From positions 1 through 51,362 of the forward strand of contig CAZQKE010000140.1 in the NCBI GenBank assembly GCA_964593865.1: a DNA stretch of 51,362 nt. The letters are read 5' to 3'. The notes beneath the pieces were generated by a model that was not told the origin of the DNA, did no database searches, and saw nothing but the letters and a program-made list of their open reading frames with translations. The translations under genes were made by a program, and so were the position numbers. This DNA is from CAZQKE01 sp964593865. GTDB lineage: Bacteria > Chloroflexota > Anaerolineae > JAAYZQ01. Each line of letters opens with the position of its first letter. Within the stretch, counting starts at the first letter, position 1. This document shows, piece after piece, positions 43,033 through 49,185 of this stretch.

Positions 43033-43241
43033 CTTTCCTCCTCGGTCTCCAGCCGCCCGATAGGCCGGTCAAATTCCAAACGGAACCGCCCCTTTTGGGG
43101 CAGATAGAAGGTGAACTCACGGCCGGCAGGCCGCAGAGCGGCCCACATCTCGCGGGGTACATAGACCGTGCCGTAACGCCGCGCCCATTCGCCCACCTGG
43201 ATCGCCACGTAATCGTCGGGGTTGTCGGGCTTGCCCATCAT
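43029..43241 (-). CDS. Small hypothetical protein
   Basis: Seventy residues, overlapping the ACR3 start by 4 nt, so probably translated with it. WARRYGTVYVPREMWAAL followed by FYLPQKGRFRLEFDRPIGRL has the look of a small beta-barrel or AbrB-like fold, but this is not a family match. The start (ATG 43241 or 43238) has only a weak ribosome site. Confidence 0.6.
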   Translation of the reverse strand: MMGKPDNPDDYVAIQVGEWARRYGTVYVPREMWAALRPAGREFTFYLPQKGRFRLEFDRPIGRLETEEER

Positions 43242-43268
43242 CCCGGATGGGACCTCTGCGGCCAGTCA

Positions 43269-43367
43269 TCAATTGACGACCAACAATTGACGGCGGATGG
43301 TCAACGCTCCGCCGCTTTCTTTGAGATAGTTTTTGAGCCACTCTGAAGATGTCTTTGCCAGGATCAC
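43269..43367 (-). CDS. Possible 32-residue small protein
   Basis: GTG 43367 follows AAAAGGAGAGGGC, which begins at the SDR stop codon, so translation would be coupled. The predicted peptide contains AKTSSEWLKNYLKE and TIRRQLLVVN, amphipathic and basic. No family recognised. It may be a gene remnant or a real small protein. Confidence 0.4.
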   Translation of the reverse strand: MILAKTSSEWLKNYLKESGGALTIRRQLLVVN

Positions 43368-43378
43368 GCCCTCTCCTT

Positions 43379-44140
43379 TTACCCTGCCAGCCCGCCGCCG
43401 TCCACTACCAGCGTTGTGCCGGTGACAAAGGAGGCAGCATCGCCGACCAGATAAAGCACCGCCTGGGCGATCTCTTCCGGCGTGCCGATGCGCCCCAGGG
43501 GGCGGTCCGCCGCCTCCGCCAGGAACTCTTCCTCCGCCGCGCCAAGCTGCCGGGCCTCCCGACGGAGCATCCCCGTATCGGTATCGCCGGGGCAGACGCA
43601 ATTGACGCGGATCTTTTGCGGGCCGTGGTCAATGGCCATGGCCCGCGTCATGTTGACCACCGCCCCTTTGGAGGCACAGTAGGAGACGGCATTCGGCCCG
43701 CCGACCAGCCCCCAACCCGACCCGGTGTTGACGATGGCGCCACCGCCCCGCTCGGCCATGTGGGGGATGGCGTAGCGGCTCATCAAAAAGACGGACTTGA
43801 CGTTGACGGCCATCACCCGATCCCATTCCTCCTCCGTCATGTCCAGCACGGTAGCGCGGCGAATGATGCCTGCGTTGTTGAACAAGATGTCCAGGCCGCC
43901 AAAAGCCTCGACCGTCCGCCGTACCGCCCGCCGACAGTCCTCCGCCCGGCTCACATCGCACCCTATGGCGATGGCCTGCCCGCCCGCTTCTGTGATGGTC
44001 TGAGCGACGGCTTGTGCCCCCGCTTCATCCACATCCACTACGGCGACCGCCGCCCCTTCGCGGGCAAAAAGCAGGGCCGTCGCCCGGCCGATGCCCGCCG
44101 CCCCACCGGTAACGATGGCAACTTTGTCTCGGAGTTGCAT
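43379..44140 (-). CDS. Short-chain dehydrogenase/reductase (classical SDR)
   Basis: A 253-residue NAD(P)-dependent oxidoreductase. TGGAAGIG (11-18) is the TGxxxGxG nucleotide loop; D36 in VVDVDEA after strand 2 favours NAD(H). NNAG is at about 88-91, and the catalytic S141, Y154 and K158 (YCASK) are present. The C-terminus ends in TLVVDGGGLAG, typical of FabG-like enzymes. It starts 24 bp after the AcoX-like gene. The substrate (alcohol, sugar or 3-hydroxyacyl) cannot be named. Confidence 0.93.
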   Translation of the reverse strand: MQLRDKVAIVTGGAAGIGRATALLFAREGAAVAVVDVDEAGAQAVAQTITEAGGQAIAIGCDVSRAEDCRRAVRRTVEAFGGLDILFNNAGIIRRATVLDMTEEEWDRVMAVNVKSVFLMSRYAIPHMAERGGGAIVNTGSGWGLVGGPNAVSYCASKGAVVNMTRAMAIDHGPQKIRVNCVCPGDTDTGMLRREARQLGAAEEEFLAEAADRPLGRIGTPEEIAQAVLYLVGDAASFVTGTTLVVDGGGLAG

Positions 44141-44164
44141 CTACGCTCCTTTCAGGCTGTGCCG

Positions 44165-45331
44165 CTATTGCCCTATCGTCACCTTGCGTACCACCCGTTC
44201 GTTGTAGCCCGTCACGACCTGGACGTAACCGCACAGCATCTCATCCACGGCGCGGTCGCCGGTATCCACCAACAGGGGGCGGTGGCCCAGGGCGTACAGT
44301 TTCTCTTTGGTGCTCACCACCCAAATATCGTCATAGGGCCGCTGCGGATCGGCCACCACCTGCTCTATGACGCGGGGGCTGATCTGCTGGTTGCCGCGGC
44401 CAAAGAGATACCCCTGCCCGCCGATGAGCGTCACCACGATCTTGGCCCGTCGCCCTTTGGTAAGGGCCAGCAATTGCGCCTCATTGGCGTCCACCGCCGC
44501 CAGGCCGACCTCCGGTTTCCCGTCCTCTGCCGTCCGCTCCCCGACGGCCACCACATCCACCCCCAGCAGCGTCTTTTCCAGACCCAGCTCATCGGTGATG
44601 GCCCGCGTCGTCGTCCCCGGCCCGATGATGTAGAGAACCCCCGGCTCCAGGCGGTCCACCACATCGGCGGCGATTCCCGCCGCCGACGCGCCGCCCGGCG
44701 TCGCCATCTTGAGACTTTGCACCAGGTTGGTCTTGTAGGGCACGCGCAGGTAGCCGTACAGCCGGGCGGCGACGACGCCCTGCCGAAAGGCATCCTCATC
44801 CAGGTCCATCACCTCGGCCTCGCGTACGCTGGTCACGCGGCCTTGCAGGTAGGCCAAAGCCAGCGACCCGGCCCCCTGGGGGCTGACGGCGTACACCGCC
44901 GAGTGAATCTTGACCCCCGCCGGAATGCCCAACACCACCGGATCGGTCCCCACGGCGCGATAGATGTCGCGGGCCGTGCCGTCACCGCCGGCAAAGAGCA
45001 GCAAATCCACCCCCTCGCGCTGCATCGCCCGCGCCGCCGCAACCGTATCCTCTGCCGTCGTCTCGCCGGACCGGATCGCACCGATGACCGTCGGCGTCAG
45101 ACCTGCCGCCCGGACCGCTTCCTCCCCCATCTCGGCGGGGTAGGTGAGGACCTGCAACCGGTCGGCCAACGGCTGGAGCCGTTCCAGAGCCTGGGCCGCC
45201 CGCGCCGACGCCTGGGGAACCGCTCCCAGGGCCAATGCCCGCCGCTGCACTTCAATCCCGTCGCTACCCTTCAGACCCACCCGCCCGCCGATCCCGGCCA
45301 CGGGGTTGACAATCAACCCTATGAGAGACAC
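44165..45331 (-). CDS. ATP-NAD kinase family protein, AcoX-like
   Basis: A 388-residue protein of the AcoX branch of the NAD kinase superfamily. The N-terminus is IGLIVNPVAGIGGRVGLKGS, the kinase loop is LLLFAGGDGTARD, and GIPAGVKIHSAVYAVSP follows; the C-terminal half (PYKTNLVQSLK, IIGPGTTTRAITDEL, GVDVVAVG) matches the group. AcoX genes often sit with acetoin or other dehydrogenase operons; the precise activity is poorly known. Here it lies between the DUF2442 gene and an SDR, downstream of glycine decarboxylase subunits. Confidence 0.88.
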   Translation of the reverse strand: MSLIGLIVNPVAGIGGRVGLKGSDGIEVQRRALALGAVPQASARAAQALERLQPLADRLQVLTYPAEMGEEAVRAAGLTPTVIGAIRSGETTAEDTVAAARAMQREGVDLLLFAGGDGTARDIYRAVGTDPVVLGIPAGVKIHSAVYAVSPQGAGSLALAYLQGRVTSVREAEVMDLDEDAFRQGVVAARLYGYLRVPYKTNLVQSLKMATPGGASAAGIAADVVDRLEPGVLYIIGPGTTTRAITDELGLEKTLLGVDVVAVGERTAEDGKPEVGLAAVDANEAQLLALTKGRRAKIVVTLIGGQGYLFGRGNQQISPRVIEQVVADPQRPYDDIWVVSTKEKLYALGHRPLLVDTGDRAVDEMLCGYVQVVTGYNERVVRKVTIGQ

Positions 45332-45356
45332 CTTGCCTCCGATCTATGCCAACGGA

Positions 45357-45722
45357 TCAATCGCTTTTACCTTCCGAATCCTCACCGTACCGGGCACGCT
45401 CCTCTTGCACCGCCCGGAGCGAGGACGATGCGCCACGGGCGATCCACGCCCCGGGCTTTTCAACCCCGTGGCGGAACATGAGAGGAAACCGTTCGGGATG
45501 CTGCAATGCTTCCAACTCAATGTCCACATCCAGCTGAGGCCAATGCAATTGCGATCCCAATCGCCGGAACGTGCAGATCTGCGCTACCGTCGCATCCCGA
45601 AAAGCAGGATAATCCCCAAAGGGAACAAAATATTCTACCCCGTCCACCAACAACCAGAAGCCCAAAGGGGTGATGTTTGTCACTTCATCGGAAGTGACGT
45701 CGCCAGGCATTTCTAAACTCAT
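45357..45722 (-). CDS. DUF2442-like protein
   Basis: A 121-residue protein from ATG 45722, preceded by GGGAG. The core NITPLGFWLLVDGVEYFVPF, then FGDYPAFRDATVAQI and LHWPQLDVDIELEAL is the DUF2442 pattern. DUF2442 genes usually follow DUF4160 genes, as here, with a 38-nt overlap. The pair is often listed as a possible toxin-antitoxin-like unit without proof. The C-terminus has an extra tail of about 45 residues. Confidence 0.85.
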   Translation of the reverse strand: MSLEMPGDVTSDEVTNITPLGFWLLVDGVEYFVPFGDYPAFRDATVAQICTFRRLGSQLHWPQLDVDIELEALQHPERFPLMFRHGVEKPGAWIARGASSSLRAVQEERARYGEDSEGKSD

Positions 45723-45921
45723 TCTCGTACTCCCGAACAATCTTTTCCATTCGCTTCAGATCGCGCAACTGCAAATTGTAGTAACTCGCCAAAGCTACAA
45801 TCGGCTCCAACCAGAACTTGGCAACGCCATCGGCAGTTGCCACGTGAACGTGCATACGCGGTTCCTCTCGGCTGTTGAAAAAGAAACGATACGGACCTTC
45901 ACGATAAATGGTCGGGGACAC
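45685..45921 (-). CDS. DUF4160-family protein
   Basis: A 78-residue protein from GTG 45921 behind GGAGGG. SPTIYREGPYRFFFNSRE, HVHVATADGVAKFWLEP and the C-terminal NEFRNAWRRHF are hallmark DUF4160. Its start lies inside the last 23 nt of gcvPB and its end overlaps DUF2442 by 38 nt, so it is wedged in the directon with overlaps on both sides. Confidence 0.9.
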   Translation of the reverse strand: MSPTIYREGPYRFFFNSREEPRMHVHVATADGVAKFWLEPIVALASYYNLQLRDLKRMEKIVREYENEFRNAWRRHFR

Positions 45922-47485
45922 TTTGGCCCTCCAGTTTTCTCAGATACGCCCGCCAGGTCATGGCCCACCGCTCCGGATCGTCCAGGGGACTGTGGTCGAT
46001 GGTATGGATGGTACTGTTGTGGGGCGCGGTCTTGACCAGGTCGGGGTCGGTGTATGCTTCCTGGGCCACGTGGGCCATGATGGCCGCGTACTCGTCCAGC
46101 TCCTGTTTTGAATAGGATTCGGTCGGTTCCAGGGTGCAGGGTTCGGGGACGATGTAAGGGTGGTGGCTCATCCAATAATGGACGCCGAAATCGGCGGCCC
46201 GCAGCCCTATCTCCTCCGAGTGGACGCCGGTTTCTTCGGCCAGTTGCTGCCAGCTATACCGCACCTGCTCAATGCGGCGTTTGCCTTTGGCATAAGGCGC
46301 GTCCACACCGGGGATGGCCCGCATCTTGGTCAGCAGGTAGTTGTTGTTCAGCACGGCGATCTCGGCCACCTCCCGCAACCCCGCGGCTCCCAGGCTCATG
46401 GCCCAGGCATAGGCTTTGAGCACCACCGGCACGTTGCCGTACCACGGCCCGATCTTGCCGATGCTCTTGGGCCGGTCCCAATCGAGAAAGTACCGCCCGC
46501 CGTCAAAGGCCACCAGAGGGACCGGCAGGAAGGGAGCCAGCTCGGCGGTCGCACCGACGACGCCTGCCCCCGGCCCACCGCAGCCGTGAGGTGTGGAAAA
46601 GGTTTTGTGCAGATTGAAATGGCACAGGTCAAACCCTGCCTCGCGGGCACGGGTGATGCCCAAGATGCCGTTGGCGTTGGCCTGGTCATAGGCGCACAGC
46701 CCACCCGCTTCGTGGACCACCCGGACGAACTCGGCAATGCGGGGGTTAAAGATGCCGGTATCCTCCGGGTTGGTGATCATCAATCCGGCGGTCCGCTCCG
46801 AAACGGCGGATTTGAGGGCCGCCAGGTCGGGATAGCCGTCCTCGTCGGGGTAGAGGGTGATGACCTTGAACCCGGCCGTCCGGGCGCAGGCGGCGTTGGA
46901 AGGATGGGAAAAGATGGTGGTGATGATCTCGTCTCGTTGTGCTCCTTCCCCGCGCGCCTCGTGGTAGGCGCGGATGATGGCCGCGTTGGTGTAGATGGCC
47001 GCCGACCCGGCCCCCGGCTGCAAGGAAAAGCGGTCCATGCCCGAAATGGCCTTCAGAATCTGCTCAAACCGCCACATCACCTCCAAGATACCCTGGACCG
47101 TCTCCTCATCTTGGAGGGGGTGCAATTCGCTCATCTTGGGGGAAGCGGCCAGCCGATCATGGATCTTGGGGCTGTACTTCATGGTACAGGTTCCCTGCCC
47201 CACATCCACATTGAGGTCCGTGCCCAACGTCTCCTGAGAGAGGCGGTCGTAATGGCGCAATACCGCCGGTTGGGAAAGCTCCGGCAGGGCAGGCGGCTCT
47301 CGGCGGCGCAACCCTTCCGGGAGTCGGGCCAGCACATCGCCCACCTGCGCCCGAATGCCCGGCTCCACCGCCGGGACCAGGATGCCGCGCTGGCCGGGTT
47401 GGCTCAATTCAAAAATGATCGGCTCATCCCAACGGGCCTGGTGGAAACGGCGCAGAGGGGGTCGCTCCTGCGGGATGTTTCTCAT
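45899..47485 (-). CDS. gcvPB: Glycine dehydrogenase (decarboxylating) subunit 2
   Basis: A 528-residue PLP subunit of the glycine cleavage P-protein. The PLP lysine is K294 in HFNLHKTFSTPHGCGGPG; SLQPGAGSAA and FSHPSNAACARTAGF are typical, as is the N-terminal LGTDLNVDVGQGTCTMKYSP. The extension before that (about 1-85) is slightly longer than in many homologues. It overlaps gcvPA by 4 nt. With GcvPA it decarboxylates glycine and passes the aminomethyl group to lipoyl-GcvH. GcvH, GcvT and the E3 subunit are not in this window. Confidence 0.95.
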   Translation of the reverse strand: MRNIPQERPPLRRFHQARWDEPIIFELSQPGQRGILVPAVEPGIRAQVGDVLARLPEGLRRREPPALPELSQPAVLRHYDRLSQETLGTDLNVDVGQGTCTMKYSPKIHDRLAASPKMSELHPLQDEETVQGILEVMWRFEQILKAISGMDRFSLQPGAGSAAIYTNAAIIRAYHEARGEGAQRDEIITTIFSHPSNAACARTAGFKVITLYPDEDGYPDLAALKSAVSERTAGLMITNPEDTGIFNPRIAEFVRVVHEAGGLCAYDQANANGILGITRAREAGFDLCHFNLHKTFSTPHGCGGPGAGVVGATAELAPFLPVPLVAFDGGRYFLDWDRPKSIGKIGPWYGNVPVVLKAYAWAMSLGAAGLREVAEIAVLNNNYLLTKMRAIPGVDAPYAKGKRRIEQVRYSWQQLAEETGVHSEEIGLRAADFGVHYWMSHHPYIVPEPCTLEPTESYSKQELDEYAAIMAHVAQEAYTDPDLVKTAPHNSTIHTIDHSPLDDPERWAMTWRAYLRKLEGQSVPDHLS

Positions 47486-48879
47486 GGCACTACCTCCTGC
47501 AAGACGGTTACCAGTCGGTCCAGATCGGCCTGGGTGTGTACTTCGGTCACGGAGTAGAGGGCACTTTGGCCCAATTCGGGGAATTCGCGGCTCAGGTCTG
47601 CCCCGCCGAAAATGCCGCGCGCCCGTAACGCCTCATTGATCGCCGCGACCGTCCGGCCCGTGCCGTTGAAATCCACCACAAACTCGCCAAAATGGACCTT
47701 GCCGATGCCCGGCGCGCGCACGCCGGGAATGCGGTCCAACCGGAGCATGGCATAACGGGCGCGGGCCATGATCCCCTCGCCGATTTCGGCCATGCCCTGA
47801 GGCCCCATCAGGGCCAGGTACACGCCGGCGGTGATGCCCCACAGGGCCGCCGCCGTACCGACCCACTCCTTGCCCTCCTCCCGGACGGCAAAGGATGTCC
47901 GCTCATAGGCTACGTCGCCAAAGCCGTACTCGCCCGGAACCCGCGTCGGGGCGATGCCGAACAGCCGCGACGGATATTCCATCACGTAACGCGGCTCGTC
48001 GCGGGTGGCGATAAAGCCCCCGTGCCCGCCGCCGTACTGCATGTGGATCCCCAGCGGTTGGATGTCGCCGCACACGATGTCGGCTCCATAGTCGGCCGGT
48101 GGGGCCAGCACGCCCAGGGAAAGGGGATTGACGCCGACTACACACTCGGCCCCGTGGGCATGGGCAATGGCCGCGATTTCGGCCCCTTGGCTTTCCAGGA
48201 AACCGAGATAGCCGGGGTTCTCAAAATAGACCGCCGCCGTTTCCTCGGAAATGGTCGCCCGCAGGGCGTCCAGGTCCATTTCGCCGGTTTGGGGATCGTA
48301 GGGCAGCAGGTCAATTTCCATCGCCCGGCGGCAATAGTCGCGGATTTTGGAGAGTTTGGCCCGGCCAATCGTGCCGCACAGCAACGCCTGTCGCCGCCCG
48401 GTGAGCCGCGCCGCCATGCGCAGGGCAGTGGCCGCCGCCTGGAACCCGTCGTAGGTCGGCACATTGACGACATCCATGTTGAGCAGCTCACCCATCATGC
48501 TGGCGTACTCAAACAGGGCCTGAAAACGGCCATGATCGTCGTAAGGCTCGCCCGCATAGGCGGTCAGGAACTCGCCGCGCCGGTTCACCTCGTCGCAGAC
48601 GGCGGGGACATGGTGCTGATAGCAGCCCGATCCCAGGAAGCTCAACACTTCGTCGCAGGCCGTGTTGCGGGATAGCAAACTTTCTACATGGCGTTTTAGC
48701 TCATATTCGGAAAGGAGGGGTGGGGGCAGGTCCAGCGGCTCGCGCAAACGCAGCGACTCCGGCACATCTTCGTAGAATTCGTCCATCGTCTCGGCCCCCA
48801 CTGCCCGGAGCATCTCCTCCTTGACGGCAGGAACCGAGTTGGGGATGTAAGGGTAGACCACGCTGTCCTGGTGCATCAT
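47482..48879 (-). CDS. gcvPA: Glycine dehydrogenase (decarboxylating) subunit 1
   Basis: A 465-residue subunit. The ATG at 48879 is favoured: GGGAGG lies 6 nt upstream, whereas the ATG at 48885 abuts it. Landmarks are FLGSGCYQHHVPAVCDEVNR, FLTAYAGEPYDDHGRFQALF, NVPTYDGFQAAATALRMAAR and PLSLGVLAPPADYGADIVCG. It carries no PLP lysine, as expected for the alpha subunit. It heads the directon and has a consensus promoter. Confidence 0.95.
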   Translation of the reverse strand: MMHQDSVVYPYIPNSVPAVKEEMLRAVGAETMDEFYEDVPESLRLREPLDLPPPLLSEYELKRHVESLLSRNTACDEVLSFLGSGCYQHHVPAVCDEVNRRGEFLTAYAGEPYDDHGRFQALFEYASMMGELLNMDVVNVPTYDGFQAAATALRMAARLTGRRQALLCGTIGRAKLSKIRDYCRRAMEIDLLPYDPQTGEMDLDALRATISEETAAVYFENPGYLGFLESQGAEIAAIAHAHGAECVVGVNPLSLGVLAPPADYGADIVCGDIQPLGIHMQYGGGHGGFIATRDEPRYVMEYPSRLFGIAPTRVPGEYGFGDVAYERTSFAVREEGKEWVGTAAALWGITAGVYLALMGPQGMAEIGEGIMARARYAMLRLDRIPGVRAPGIGKVHFGEFVVDFNGTGRTVAAINEALRARGIFGGADLSREFPELGQSALYSVTEVHTQADLDRLVTVLQEVVP

Positions 48880-48905
48880 CGGCATCCTCCCAGGTTGGTG
48901 GGGGG

Positions 48906-48934
48906 ATTATAACCCCATTGTGGGCGAGTGTCAA
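48906..48934 (-). promoter_or_regulatory. Consensus promoter of the gcvPA directon
   Basis: The minus strand has TTGACA at 48934-48929, a 17-bp spacer and TATAAT at 48911-48906, a perfect sigma-70-type match. Transcription would start near 48899, 20 nt before the ATG. No glycine riboswitch can fit in this leader. Confidence 0.85.
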
Positions 48935-48956
48935 AAAAGGAAGCGCCAAGCCCCGC

Positions 48957-48985
48957 TGGACAGGACGGGCATTTCGGGGTATAAT
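48957..48985 (+). promoter_or_regulatory. Promoter of the YfhO-like gene
   Basis: TGGACA (48957-48962), 17-bp spacer, TATAAT (48980-48985). The predicted leader is about 195 nt and contains multi-hairpin repeat copy e. It is divergent from the gcvPA promoter. Confidence 0.7.
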
Positions 48986-49054
48986 GCCTCCAATCTCCCC
49001 CAGGCTGCCGGGCCGAGGCTCGGTTGAACCTGCGGAAGGTTGAGGGCTTGGAGC

Positions 49055-49184
49055 CGGGCGTCCGCCTGCATAGGGGAGCGGCCAACGGCCCGTAAGGTAC
49101 CGCAGTTCCCTTGCTTGCGCAGGTTGGGGATATGCGCCACCGGGCCGGGCCCATTCGCGCATCGCGCCCAATTTCCGAGGAAAC
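49055..49184 (+). repeat. Multi-hairpin intergenic repeat, copy e (divergent)
   Basis: Shares GCCGGGCGTCCGCCTGCAT (about 49053-49071), GCGGCCAACGGCCC (49078-49091), a CATTCGCGCATCGCGCCC string similar to copy a, and ATTTCCGAGGAAACC just before the next ATG. The GGCGACTCAAGTCGCC module is absent; other small hairpins (GGTT-GA-ACC near 49022) sit upstream. It is the least conserved copy. Confidence 0.55.
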
Positions 49185-49185
49185 C

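Noticed and set aside
41875..43107. A 410-codon plus-strand frame opposite ACR3
   Set aside because: Composition is His/Gln/Asp-rich and typical of antisense to a membrane protein; ACR3 motifs on the minus strand are complete.
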